Of a stretch of DNA of 53,350 nt, positions 35,364-43,710 are shown piece after piece. Every line of letters begins with the position of its first letter. Position 1 is the stretch's first letter. Origin of the DNA: Bradyrhizobium sp. NAS96.2 (GTDB lineage: Bacteria; Pseudomonadota; Alphaproteobacteria; Rhizobiales; Xanthobacteraceae); NCBI RefSeq assembly GCF_001908235.1, contig NZ_LGHK01000125.1:1-53350 (forward strand), in the 5' to 3' direction. Made by a program: the position numbers and the translations under genes. A model generated the notes under the pieces. That model was not told where the DNA came from. It searched no databases and worked only from the letters and a program-made list of their open reading frames with translations.

Positions 35364-35438
35364 TGGTGCTGCCAGACAGGATTGAACTGTCGACCTCTCC
35401 ATTACCAATGGAGTGCTCTACCACTGAGCTACGGCAGC
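35364..35438 (-). tRNA. tRNA-Thr (GGT)
   Basis: Full cloverleaf on the minus strand. Acceptor stem GCTGCCG/TGGCAGC (one G-T pair), D arm GCTCAGTGGTAGAGC, anticodon stem CTCCA/TGGAG around loop TTGGTAA giving anticodon GGT, T arm ACAGTTCAATCCTGT, and an encoded 3' CCA. 75 bases with CCA. Confidence 0.93.
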
Positions 35439-35765
35439 ATGCCCGGGAAAATTGAATCGGCCCCATGGGCCCGTCCAAGCGGGCGGTTCTTGCCACAGGC
35501 CTCCCTTTCGCGCAAGCGAAACAGCGTCCCTCCTGCCGGGCAAATCGGCAGAAATCGCGTTCCGCGCCGGTGATTTCGACCAATCCGGCCGATTTCGGCC
35601 CGATTGGGTTCCCGACCGTAAGGGAATGCGACCGTCCGCCTGCGGCCGAATCATGTCGCCGTGCGCAACTGGCCGACCGGGCAGGGTGCGCGAGCGGCAG
35701 CCATCGTCTATGCTCGGCGTGCGCGCCAAGGCGTCGGCGGTTGTCGGCGGTTCGAGAGTTCAGCA
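35439..35765. other. Intergenic gap upstream of tRNA-Thr
   Basis: 327 bases. Several overlapping open frames occur on both strands but none has a plausible ribosome site or composition, so I see no gene. The tRNA promoter should lie in the part next to 35438. Confidence 0.5.
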
Positions 35766-35975
35766 ATGACGGGTGATCGGGACAGAGGCGGCGGGCAGGC
35801 CGGCGCCCGCCTGAAGGATTCGCGGCAGGATCGCCTCAAGCTGGCGCTGCGCGAAAACCTGAAGCGGCGAAAATCCCAGGCGCGCGGTCGCGAGGATGTG
35901 GCTTCCGAACCGGCGGACGGCTCGCTAGATCACGGCTCGCCGGATGATGCCGGCGGAAACGAGCCGGGCCGCTAA
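35766..35975 (+). CDS. Small conserved hydrophilic protein
   Basis: A 69-residue, highly charged protein: a Gly-rich start (TGDRDRGGGQAGARL), a basic helix (RQDRLKLALRENLKRRKSQARGR) and an acidic, Asp/Gly-rich tail. Such proteins are widespread in rhizobia; I believe the central RLKLALRENLKRRK block is conserved, but function is unknown. ATG at 35766; a longer upstream frame has unlike composition. Confidence 0.65.
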   Translation: MTGDRDRGGGQAGARLKDSRQDRLKLALRENLKRRKSQARGREDVASEPADGSLDHGSPDDAGGNEPGR

Positions 35976-36017
35976 CCCGGCTCGGGTGTGTGTGCAAAGA
36001 AGAAACGGGTCGCCGAC

Positions 36018-37718
36018 ATGGCTGCAATCGATGAGACGACAATCAATCGCCTGAACGCAACCGCCACCGCCTTCCCGCGCCATGAACAGACCTTTCCGAC
36101 CCTAACGGTGCATGAGATCGAGCGGATGCGCCGCTTCGGCGAGCCGCGGTCGTACAAGGACGGCGAGGCGCTGTTCGAGACCGGCACGCCCGGTCCCGGC
36201 ATGTTCGTGGTGCTGTCGGGCAGCGTCGCGATCACCCAGCGCGACGGCCTCGGCCGTGTCACGCCGATCATCGACCAGGGGCCCGGCCAGTTTCTCGCCG
36301 AGATCGGCCAGCTCTCCGGCCGCGCCGCGCTGGTCGACGGCCATGCCGACGGCGTCGTCGAGACATTGCTGCTGCCACCCGACCGGTTGCGCGCGCTGCT
36401 GGTCGCCGAAGCCGATCTCGGCGAGCGCATCATGCGTGCGCTGATCCTGCGCCGCGTCAGCCTGATCCAGGGCGGTGCAGGCGGACCGGTGCTGATCGGC
36501 TCGGCGGCGGTCGGCAACATGGCGCCGCTGCAGAATTTCCTGGCGCGCAACGGCCAGCCGCATCACGTGCTCGATCCCGAGGCCGATACCGATGCCGCCG
36601 ACATCGTCGCGCGCTATTCGCCGACGCGCGCCGAATTGCCGCTGGTGGTCTGCCCCAACGGCACGGTGCTGCGCAATCCGTCCGAGACCGCGCTTGCGAT
36701 GGCGCTCGGCATGATCGGCAGCCACGCGGAAGACAGGCTCTATGATGTCGCAGTGGTCGGCAGCGGCCCGGCCGGGCTCGCCACCGCGGTCTATGCGGCC
36801 TCCGAAGGGCTGTCGGTTGCGGTGTTCGATTCCCGCGCGTTCGGCGGCCAGGCCGGCGCCAGCGCGCGGATCGAAAACTATCTGGGCTTCCCGACCGGCA
36901 TCTCCGGCCAGGCGCTGGCCGGACGCGCCTTCAACCAGGCGCAGAAATTCGGCGCCGAGATGCTGATCCCGGTCTCCATCAAATCGCTCGACTGTTCGAA
37001 GGCCTCGGGCGCGTTCAAGCTCGCCACCGGATGCGGGCATACGCTGCGCGCCAAGTCGGTGGTGGTCGCGAGCGGCGCGCGCTACCGGAGGCCGGCGATC
37101 GACCATCTCGAGCGCTTTGAGGGCCGCGGCGTCTGGTACTGGGCCTCGCCGATCGAGGCGCGGCTCTGCGCCCAGCAGGATGTCGTATTGGTCGGCGGCG
37201 GCAATTCCGCGGGCCAGGCGGCGGTGTTCCTGTCGGGGCATGCCCGCAGGGTCAACATGATGATCCGCGGCGGCGGGCTCGGCGCCAGCATGTCGCGCTA
37301 TCTGATCGAGCGCATCGAGGCGACGCCGAACATCGAATTGATGTTCAACACCGAGGTGATCGGGCTCGAAGGTGCGGAGACGCTGGAGCGCGTGCGCTGG
37401 CGCAGCCGGCTCGCACCCGACGAGTTCACGATGGATATCCGCAATCTCTTCCTGTTCGTCGGCGCCGATCCGGCCACCGGCTGGCTCGAGGGCTGCGGGG
37501 TGCAGGTCGACCGCGGCGGCTTCGTCAAGACCGGCGTGCAGAACGGCGAGGGCGCGCCCGCTGTGCCGCTGCTCGAGACCACGGTGCCCGGCGTGTTCGC
37601 GGTCGGCGACGTCCGCTCCGGATCGGTCAAGCGCGTCGGCGGCGCGATCGGCGAGGGCGCTCAGGTCGTCGCAGCCCTGCACGGCTATCTCGCCGATGCC
37701 GGCAGTCCGACGCTGTAG
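36018..37718 (+). CDS. Flavoprotein with N-terminal cyclic-nucleotide-binding domain (TrxR-like)
   Basis: About 566 residues. Residues about 25-150 form a cNMP-binding-type domain (FGEPRSYKDGEALFETGTPG...MFVVLSGSVAI...FLAEIGQLSG). A linker (about 160-240) may be a glutaredoxin/thioredoxin-like remnant. The C-terminal 320 residues are an FAD/NAD(P)H reductase: VAVVGSGPAGLATAVYAASEG, FDSRAFGGQAGASARIENYLGFP, VVLVGGGNSAGQAAVFLSGHA (second dinucleotide fold) and PGVFAVGDVRSGSVKRVGGAIGEGAQVV. The redox CxxC of thioredoxin reductase is missing; that place reads VWYWASPIEARL, so it is not a normal disulfide reductase. A GTG at 35988 is an alternative start. The UBP-type zinc-finger gene follows. Confidence 0.88.
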   Translation: MAAIDETTINRLNATATAFPRHEQTFPTLTVHEIERMRRFGEPRSYKDGEALFETGTPGPGMFVVLSGSVAITQRDGLGRVTPIIDQGPGQFLAEIGQLSGRAALVDGHADGVVETLLLPPDRLRALLVAEADLGERIMRALILRRVSLIQGGAGGPVLIGSAAVGNMAPLQNFLARNGQPHHVLDPEADTDAADIVARYSPTRAELPLVVCPNGTVLRNPSETALAMALGMIGSHAEDRLYDVAVVGSGPAGLATAVYAASEGLSVAVFDSRAFGGQAGASARIENYLGFPTGISGQALAGRAFNQAQKFGAEMLIPVSIKSLDCSKASGAFKLATGCGHTLRAKSVVVASGARYRRPAIDHLERFEGRGVWYWASPIEARLCAQQDVVLVGGGNSAGQAAVFLSGHARRVNMMIRGGGLGASMSRYLIERIEATPNIELMFNTEVIGLEGAETLERVRWRSRLAPDEFTMDIRNLFLFVGADPATGWLEGCGVQVDRGGFVKTGVQNGEGAPAVPLLETTVPGVFAVGDVRSGSVKRVGGAIGEGAQVVAALHGYLADAGSPTL

Positions 37719-37744
37719 GGATGATCCATCCGGGTCGCTCTATT

Positions 37745-37851
37745 CCCGTCATCCTGAGGAGCCGCGAAGCGGCGTCGCGAAGGATGAATCGGCCACAGTG
37801 CGGGCCGTGCATCCTTCGAGGCTCGCTCCGCTCGCACCTCAGGATGACGGG
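37745..37851. repeat. Palindromic dispersed repeat, family C copy 1
   Basis: Arms CCCGTCATCCTGAGG and CCTCAGGATGACGGG, with inner partners CGAAGGATGAATCGGCC and GCATCCTTCGAGGCTCG. It lies between the flavoprotein and the UBP-finger gene. Confidence 0.8.
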
Positions 37852-37895
37852 TCCAAATAGGCAAGTGGAAGCTAAATTCAGTCAGGGAGCGGAAC

Positions 37896-38204
37896 GTGTC
37901 GAAAGGCTGCACCCATATCGCCGGCATCCAGGACGTCACGCCGAGTGCGCGCGGTTGCGAGGAATGCCTGAAGAGCGGCAGCCGCTGGCTGCATCTGCGG
38001 ATCTGCCGGACCTGCGGCCATGTCGGCTGCTGCGACGACTCGCCGAACCGGCATGCGACGGCGCATTTCCACGCCACCGGCCATCCCGTGATCGAGGGCT
38101 ACGATCCGCCGGAAGGCTGGGGCTGGTGCTATGTCGACGAGGTGCTGTTCGACCTGTCGAAGCGCAAGACGCCGCATGACGGGCCGATCCCGCGCTACTA
38201 TTGA
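37896..38204 (+). CDS. UBP-type zinc-finger protein
   Basis: A 102-residue protein that is almost entirely a zf-UBP domain. Candidate zinc ligands: Cys5, His7, Cys21, Cys24, Cys37, Cys40, Cys45/46, His53, His57, His59 and His63 (GCTH, GCEEC, RICRTCGHVGCC, NRHATAHFHATGH). The domain ends in DPPEGWGWCYVDEVLFDL. In eukaryotes this domain binds the C-terminal tail of ubiquitin; bacterial single-domain forms have no settled role. GTG start with AGGGAGCGG upstream. Close behind the cNMP-domain flavoprotein, a pairing I recall in other bacteria, suggesting a shared redox role. Confidence 0.88.
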   Translation: MSKGCTHIAGIQDVTPSARGCEECLKSGSRWLHLRICRTCGHVGCCDDSPNRHATAHFHATGHPVIEGYDPPEGWGWCYVDEVLFDLSKRKTPHDGPIPRYY

Positions 38205-38260
38205 TTCAAGTTCTCGCGACGCGCACGGGTCGCTGCATCCGATGGGCGCACGCACTATCA

Positions 38261-38420
38261 CCGTCATCCCCGCGCAAAGGCTTCGCTTTGCGCTGGAGTG
38301 CTCGCATAGCGAGCCTCGAAGGATGAATCGGCCAACAGACGGGCCGCGCATCCTTCGAGGCTCGCCGAAGAGGCTCACACCTCCAGCGACAAAGGCGAAG
38401 CCTTTGCGCGGGGATGACGG
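38261..38420. repeat. Palindromic dispersed repeat, family C copy 2
   Basis: Outer arms CCGTCATCCCCGCGCAAAGG and CCTTTGCGCGGGGATGACGG, inner arms CGAAGGATGAATCGGCC and GCATCCTTCGAGGCTCG as in copy 1. It occupies most of the 338-base gap between the UBP-finger gene and the membrane protein gene. Confidence 0.8.
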
Positions 38421-38542
38421 GTCAATCAAAGTTAGCGCCGGCGAATTTTCATGAGATGTCGGCCATCCTGCCATCGAACCATGTAGCAATTTTCAAAGAC
38501 GCATCGTAACGTAGTGCGGGTTCTCAACGGGGAGTGCGCTAC

Positions 38543-39043
38543 ATGACGACGTTGGTGCTTGTGCACGTCATTATCAGCCTGATTGCGATCGTCGCCGGTG
38601 TGATCGTGATGTTCGGCCTGCTCGGCTCGCGCGCGATGCCCGGACTGACTGCGATCTTCCTCGTTCTCACCATCCTGACCAGCGCCACCGGCTTTCTGAT
38701 CCCGCCGCTGATCACCGAGAAGGTGCTGCCGTCCCAGATCATCGGCGGGCTCTCGCTGGTGCTGCTCGCGATCGCCTGCATCGCGCTGTATGCGATGCAG
38801 CTGAAGGGCGCATGGCGCCCGATCTATGTCGTGACCGCGATGGTCTCGCTTTATCTCAACGTTTTCGTGCTCGTCATCCAGAGCTTCCTCAAGGTGCCCG
38901 CGCTGCAGGCGCTGGCGCCGGCCGTGCCGCCGAACCCGCCGTCCGGTCCAGTGTTCGGGGCGGTGCAGGGCATCGTGCTGGTGTTCTTCGTCGTGATGAT
39001 CATCGGCGCCTGGCGCCGCTTCAGGCCGGTCAATTTCGCCTGA
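38543..39043 (+). CDS. Four-helix inner-membrane protein of unknown function
   Basis: A 166-residue protein with about four membrane helices: LVLVHVIISLIAIVAGVIVMFGLL, LTAIFLVLTILTSATGFLIPP, QIIGGLSLVLLAIACIALYAM and, after a Tyr/Val-rich segment and a Pro-rich loop (PAVPPNPPSGP), VQGIVLVFFVVMIIGAWRRF. Single charges lie on the ends of helices only. GGGGAG precedes the ATG at 38543. I know no function. The alpha/beta hydrolase follows 135 bases later and may share its transcript. Confidence 0.75.
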   Translation: MTTLVLVHVIISLIAIVAGVIVMFGLLGSRAMPGLTAIFLVLTILTSATGFLIPPLITEKVLPSQIIGGLSLVLLAIACIALYAMQLKGAWRPIYVVTAMVSLYLNVFVLVIQSFLKVPALQALAPAVPPNPPSGPVFGAVQGIVLVFFVVMIIGAWRRFRPVNFA

Positions 39044-39178
39044 TCCGGGGCGGATGACATCAATTCGAGACGACGCACAGCATAGAAGATGTGCGGCGGC
39101 GTGTCGGCGACACGCTGTCGCCGGAGGTCCGTTCACGCGTAGGCGGACCAAGGAATCAGCAACAAGAGGAGCAATCAA

Positions 39179-40003
39179 ATGCCCACCATCACCACCAAAG
39201 ACGGCGTCGATATCTTCTACAAGGATTGGGGTTCGGGTCAGCCGATCGTGTTCAGCCATGGCTGGCCGCTGTCGTCGGACGACTGGGACGCGCAGATGTT
39301 GTTCTTCGTGGGTCACGGCTTTCGCGTCGTCGCCCATGACCGCCGCGGCCATGGCCGCTCGGCCCAGGTCGCCGACGGCCATGACATGGACCATTACGCC
39401 GACGACCTCGCGGCCGTCACCGCGCATCTCGACCTGAAGAATGCCGTCCATGTCGGCCATTCCACCGGCGGCGGCGAGGTCGTGCACTACATCGCCCGCC
39501 ACGGCGAGAGCCGGGTCGCGAAAGCTGCGATCATCGCAGCCGTGCCGCCCTTGATGGTGCAGACGGCTGCCAATCCCGGCGGCCTGCCGAAATCGGTGTT
39601 CGACGGCCTGCAGGCCCAGGTCGCGGCCAACCGCTCGCAATTCTACCGCGATCTGCCGGCCGGCCCGTTCTACGGCTACAACCGGCCCGGCGCGAAACCG
39701 TCGGAGGCCGTGATCCAGAACTGGTGGCGGCAGGGCATGATGGGCGGCGCGAAAGCGCATTACGACGGCATCGTCGCGTTCTCGCAGACCGACTTCACCG
39801 AGGACCTGAAGAAGATCAACGTGCCGGTGCTGGTGATGCATGGCGACGACGACCAGATCGTGCCCTATGCCGATTCCGGCCCGCTCTCGGCCAAGCTTTT
39901 GAAGAACGGCACGCTGAAGACCTACAAAGGCTTTCCGCACGGCATGCCGACGACGGAGGCCGAGACGATCAACGCGGACCTGCTGGCGTTCATCAAGGGC
40001 TGA
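39179..40003 (+). CDS. Alpha/beta hydrolase (non-heme chloroperoxidase/esterase type)
   Basis: A 274-residue cytoplasmic hydrolase. Catalytic Ser95 is in HVGHSTGGGEVVHYIARHG, the acid Asp is probably in VMHGDDDQIVPY, and the His in KGFPHGMPTTEAE near the C-terminus. The oxyanion loop reads SHGWPLSSDDWD. This is the cofactor-free haloperoxidase/arylesterase group, which shows esterase and perhydrolase activity in vitro. The true substrate is unknown. AAGAGGAGC precedes the ATG. It is followed by a long noncoding stretch with repeats. Confidence 0.9.
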   Translation: MPTITTKDGVDIFYKDWGSGQPIVFSHGWPLSSDDWDAQMLFFVGHGFRVVAHDRRGHGRSAQVADGHDMDHYADDLAAVTAHLDLKNAVHVGHSTGGGEVVHYIARHGESRVAKAAIIAAVPPLMVQTAANPGGLPKSVFDGLQAQVAANRSQFYRDLPAGPFYGYNRPGAKPSEAVIQNWWRQGMMGGAKAHYDGIVAFSQTDFTEDLKKINVPVLVMHGDDDQIVPYADSGPLSAKLLKNGTLKTYKGFPHGMPTTEAETINADLLAFIKG

Positions 40004-40070
40004 GGCGGAACGTCGCCCAGCGTTGTCGTTTGAGACCCGCGCTCATGTGAGGGAGCCACCAGCGGAAGGG

Positions 40071-40230
40071 TTCCCTCCCCCTTGCGGGGGAGGGTTAGGG
40101 AGAGGGGCCCACACGGCGCGCTCTCTCGAATTGCCCTTCGATGATCGGTTGCGAGGCCGATCGCTTCGTCGATTGTCTCGCCTGGGGCTCACCCCTCTCC
40201 CCACCCTCCCCCGCAAGGGGGGAGGGAGCC
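40071..40230. repeat. Palindromic dispersed repeat, family B copy 4
   Basis: Left TTCCCTCCCCCTTGCGGGGG and AGGGTTAGGGAGAGGGGC, right CCCCTCTCCCCACCCTCCCC and CCGCAAGGGGGGAGGGA, inverted. The remaining gap to 40561 (about 330 bases) shows no gene; it should hold the promoter of the DUF2948 gene and the his cluster. Confidence 0.8.
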
Positions 40231-40561
40231 TGAAGAGCGTGCTCACCTGACGAAGAGTGCCAATGCGCAAATGTTCGATCGGGGCACGCCGCGCGCAGCT
40301 TCATCGCCTCCGAAGTGAGGCAGCCACGACGGTAGCGTTCCCGCCTTGTCGGGCCATTGCGAGCGGAGGTAATTTCTGAATATTAGAAATATGTTCGTGA
40401 TTTGCCCGACGCGTCAAGTTGCCTTGTCGAACGCCGCCGCCGTCGGCTCCTTTGCATGGGGTTGTTTTCGATATTTTGCTCGTGCGCGCGCCGGTTCCCT
40501 TGAGCGGGATTCCTGGCGGCCACTTGGTGCCTCCCGGGCCCCGAGGCGTTATAACCACCGC

Positions 40562-40987
40562 ATGTCCCCACCCGCACCGCTGAAACTCATCGCCCTCGAC
40601 GCCGACGACCTCGCGGTGATCTCCGCCCATGTGCAGGACGCCCGCGTCCAGCCCGCCGACATCATCTGGCGCCAGGACGAGAAGCGCCTGGTGGTCGGCC
40701 TGAACCGGCTCGACTGGGAACAGACCCTGTCCGGCGGCACCTGCTCGCGCCGGCTGATCGCCGCGCTCAGGTTCGACCGGGTGCTGGCATGCAAGTCGCG
40801 CAATATCGACCTGGAGACCCCGGAAGCGGCCCTGGAACTGCTCGGGATCGAGTTCTATGCCTCCGACCCGCCGGGCGGCAGCGCGCTGCTGATGTTCGGC
40901 CATGGCGGGGCGCTGCGGCTCGATGTCGAGTGCCTGGAATGCGAATTGACCGATCTGGGGCCCGACGACCTCGGGGTGGCGACTTAG
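40562..40987 (+). CDS. DUF2948 family protein
   Basis: A 141-residue protein. LKLIALDADDLAVISAHVQDARVQPADIIW and FVV-type repeats, RRLIAALRFDRVLACKSRNID, and the Gly-rich LLMFGHGGALRLDVECLECELTDLG fit DUF2948, a small alphaproteobacterial family found next to hisD. No known activity. Two Cys near the C-terminus. ATG at 40562 is 213 bases before hisD, with one family A palindrome in between. Confidence 0.82.
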   Translation: MSPPAPLKLIALDADDLAVISAHVQDARVQPADIIWRQDEKRLVVGLNRLDWEQTLSGGTCSRRLIAALRFDRVLACKSRNIDLETPEAALELLGIEFYASDPPGGSALLMFGHGGALRLDVECLECELTDLGPDDLGVAT

Positions 40988-40992
40988 ATCCC

Positions 40993-41114
40993 GTCGTCCC
41001 GGCGAAGGCCGGGACCCATAACCACCAAAGCAGGTTGTTTGAACGGGATGGGGCCCCAGCGTCCCACCACGACTACCATATGGGGTTATGGGTCCCGGCC
41101 TTCGCCGGGACGAC
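40993..41114. repeat. Palindromic dispersed repeat, family A copy 6
   Basis: Arms GTCGTCCCGGCGAAGGCC and GGCCTTCGCCGGGACGAC, with GGGACCCATAACCACC and TATGGGTCCC extensions, near-identical to copy 1. It lies between the DUF2948 gene and hisD. Confidence 0.85.
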
Positions 41115-41200
41115 GACGCATTGTGTGTTTTCCAAGGGTTGACGGCCATTATCCGCCGCGCCATTGAGCAGGGACCCAGAGTCCTCTTCAGAAAGCCGCC

Positions 41201-42496
41201 ATGCCCGTTCGCCTGGACCGACAGAGCGCCGATTTCGACCAGCGTTTCCGCGATTTCCTGGCGGCCAAGCGCGAGGTATCGGCGGACGTCGAGCGCGCCA
41301 CCCGCGCCATTGTCGACGACGTTGCGGCCCGCGGCGATGCGGCGCTGCTCGAGGCGACCAAGAAGTTCGACCGGCTCGATATCGGCGCCGCCGGTCTGCG
41401 CATCACCGCCGCCGAGATCGACGCGGCGGTCGCGGCCTGCGACCCCAAGACCGTCGAGGCGCTGAAATTCGCGCGCGACCGGATCGAGACCTTCCATCGC
41501 CGCCAGCTGCCCAAGGACGAGCGCTTTACCGATGCGGCCGGCGTCGAGCTCGGCTGGCGCTGGAGCGCGGTCGATGCGGTCGGGCTCTACGTGCCCGGGG
41601 GGACCGCAGCCTATCCGTCCTCGGTGCTGATGAATGCGGTGCCGGCCAAGGTCGCCGGCGTGCCGCGGGTCGTCATGGTGGTGCCGGCGCCGGACGGCAA
41701 GCTCAACCCGCTGGTGCTCGCGGCCGCCCATCTCGGCGGCGTCTCGGAGATCTACCGCGTCGGCGGCGCCCAGGCGGTCGCGGCGCTGGCCTATGGCACC
41801 GCGACGATCGCCCCTGTCGCCAAGATCGTTGGTCCCGGCAACGCCTATGTCGCCGCCGCCAAACGGCTGGTGTTCGGCAAGGTCGGCATCGACATGATCG
41901 CCGGCCCCTCCGAGGTGCTCGTCATCGCGGACGACACCGGCAATGCCGACTGGATCGCGGCCGATCTCCTGGCGCAGGCTGAGCACGACGTCAGCGCGCA
42001 ATCGATCCTGATCACCGATAGCGCGCGGCTCGCCGCGGATGTCGAACGCGCGGTCGAGGCGCAGCTTGCGACGCTGCCGCGTGCGGCGATTGCGCGCGCC
42101 TCGTGGGACGATTTCGGCGCCGTCATCAAGGTGGCGAAGCTCGATGACGCGGTCGAGCTCGCCAATGCGATCGCGGCCGAGCATCTGGAGATCATGACCG
42201 CGGACGCCGAGGGCCTGTCGAGAAAGGTCCGCAACGCCGGCGCGATCTTCCTCGGGGCCCATACCCCGGAGGCGATCGGCGACTATGTCGGCGGCTCCAA
42301 CCACGTGCTGCCCACCGCGCGCTCGGCCCGGTTCTCTTCCGGCCTCGGCGTGCTTGACTTCATGAAGCGAACCTCGATCCTGCGGTGCGGGCCGGATCAG
42401 CTTCGTGCGCTCGGGCCCGCCGCGATGACGCTCGGTCAGGCCGAGGGTCTCGATGCCCATTCACGTTCCGTCGGATTGCGCCTCAACCTCTCATGA
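41201..42496 (+). CDS. hisD: Histidinol dehydrogenase
   Basis: Oxidises L-histidinol to L-histidine in two NAD-dependent steps (last step of histidine synthesis; zinc enzyme; cytoplasm). 431 residues, standard length. Signatures: VDAVGLYVPGGTAAYPSSVLMNAVPAKVAGV, VGGAQAVAALAYGT, VGPGNAYVAAAKR, GPSEVLVIADD, LLAQAEHDVSAQS with catalytic Glu-His, and YVGGSNHVLPT, GLGVLDFMKRTS at the end. The stop overlaps the ATG of the next gene (ATGA), so the two are co-translated. Other his genes are elsewhere. Confidence 0.96.
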   Translation: MPVRLDRQSADFDQRFRDFLAAKREVSADVERATRAIVDDVAARGDAALLEATKKFDRLDIGAAGLRITAAEIDAAVAACDPKTVEALKFARDRIETFHRRQLPKDERFTDAAGVELGWRWSAVDAVGLYVPGGTAAYPSSVLMNAVPAKVAGVPRVVMVVPAPDGKLNPLVLAAAHLGGVSEIYRVGGAQAVAALAYGTATIAPVAKIVGPGNAYVAAAKRLVFGKVGIDMIAGPSEVLVIADDTGNADWIAADLLAQAEHDVSAQSILITDSARLAADVERAVEAQLATLPRAAIARASWDDFGAVIKVAKLDDAVELANAIAAEHLEIMTADAEGLSRKVRNAGAIFLGAHTPEAIGDYVGGSNHVLPTARSARFSSGLGVLDFMKRTSILRCGPDQLRALGPAAMTLGQAEGLDAHSRSVGLRLNLS

Positions 42497-42996
42497 ACAA
42501 GCCACCAGACGACGAGGATTCCAACAATCGCATCGTCGCGGTGACGCTCGACGAGGAATCGATCGGCCGTTCCGGGCCCGACATCGAGCATGAGCGGGCG
42601 ATCGCCATCTACGACCTGGTCGAGCAGAACCTGTTCGCGCCCGAAGGCGCCGAGGCCGGGCCCTACACGCTGCATATCGCGATCACCGGCAACCGGCTGA
42701 TGTTCGATATCAGGAAGGAGGACGGCGCACCGGTGGTGGCGCATCTGTTGTCGCTGACCCCGTTTCGCCGCGTCGTGAAGGACTACTTCATGATCTGCGA
42801 CAGCTACTATCAGGCGATCCGTACCGCGACACCGGACAAGATCGAGGCGATCGACATGGGCCGCCGCGGCATCCATGACGAAGGCTCGCGCACGCTGCAG
42901 GAGCGGCTCAAGGGCAAGGTGCGCGTCGACTTCGAGACCGCGCGGCGGTTGTTCACGCTGATCACTGTGCTGCACTGGAAGGGTGAAGGCGCATGA
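42493..42996 (+). CDS. UPF0262 family protein
   Basis: A 167-residue protein. IVAVTLDEESIGRSGPDIEHERAIAIYDLVEQN, PYTLHIAITGNRLMFDIR, LLSLTPFRRVVKDYFMICDSYYQAIRTATPDKIEAIDMGRRGIHDEGS and a C-terminal HWKGEGA fit UPF0262, an uncharacterised family that follows hisD in many alphaproteobacteria. No metal motif or membrane helix. The start ATG at 42493 overlaps the hisD stop by four bases. Longer upstream frames run inside hisD. Confidence 0.88.
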   Translation: MNKPPDDEDSNNRIVAVTLDEESIGRSGPDIEHERAIAIYDLVEQNLFAPEGAEAGPYTLHIAITGNRLMFDIRKEDGAPVVAHLLSLTPFRRVVKDYFMICDSYYQAIRTATPDKIEAIDMGRRGIHDEGSRTLQERLKGKVRVDFETARRLFTLITVLHWKGEGA

Positions 42997-43059
42997 TCCC
43001 GATGAGCTTCGCCGCGCCAGACGACGGGGGCGTACCCCGGTCGAAAGAAGCCTGATCGC

Positions 43060-43521
43060 ATGGAAGCGCCGCGCGCGCGCAATCCCCAGGCTGTGCTGTT
43101 CGCATGCGGCTTGAACAGCGTGCGCTCGCCGATGGCCGAAAGCCTGCTGCAGCAGATGTTCCCGCAAGGCCTCTATGTCCGTTCGGCCGGCGTCAAGAAG
43201 GGCGAGCTCGATCCGTTCGCGGTCTCTGTCATGGCCGAGTTCGGCCAGGACATTTCCGGTCACAAGCCGCAAACCTTCGAGGAGCTCGAGGATTGGGAGG
43301 GGCTGAACTTCGACCTCATCATCACGCTGTCGCCGGAGGCGCACCACAAGGCGCTGGATCTGACCAGGACGGTTGCCGCCGATGTCGAATACTGGCCGAC
43401 GCACGACCCGACCGGCACCAGCGGCAATCGCGAGCAGAAGCTCGCCGCCTATCGCGAAGTCTGCGACGGCCTGTTGATGCGGATCCGCCGCCGCTTTGCC
43501 AAGGCCGCGGCGGACCTGTGA
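43060..43521 (+). CDS. Low-molecular-weight protein tyrosine phosphatase-like protein
   Basis: A 153-residue protein with the C-X5-R phosphatase loop C16-GLNSV-R22 in VLFACGLNSVRSPMAESLL, and the acid Asp in THDPTG near residue 117. Both LMW phosphatases and arsenate reductases of the ArsC-thioredoxin type share this fold; the chromosomal context (his cluster) argues for a housekeeping phosphatase rather than arsenate resistance. ATG at 43060, 63 bases after the UPF0262 stop. Confidence 0.87.
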   Translation: MEAPRARNPQAVLFACGLNSVRSPMAESLLQQMFPQGLYVRSAGVKKGELDPFAVSVMAEFGQDISGHKPQTFEELEDWEGLNFDLIITLSPEAHHKALDLTRTVAADVEYWPTHDPTGTSGNREQKLAAYREVCDGLLMRIRRRFAKAAADL

Positions 43522-43710
43522 AGCGAAGACGCGGCGTGTTCCGATTCGCAGAACCTTGCCCCTTGTCGCCAGACTGACAAACAGCTGTGCTTATGGGGCC
43601 TTGTCTCCAAGCGGGAGCGCGATTCGCGGCCGGTTCCAAGGTTGTGCATCCATGCCCCATCCGATAGGTTCCGCCCGCGTCCGTCCCCCCGATTCAGCCC
43701 AAAAACCCGC

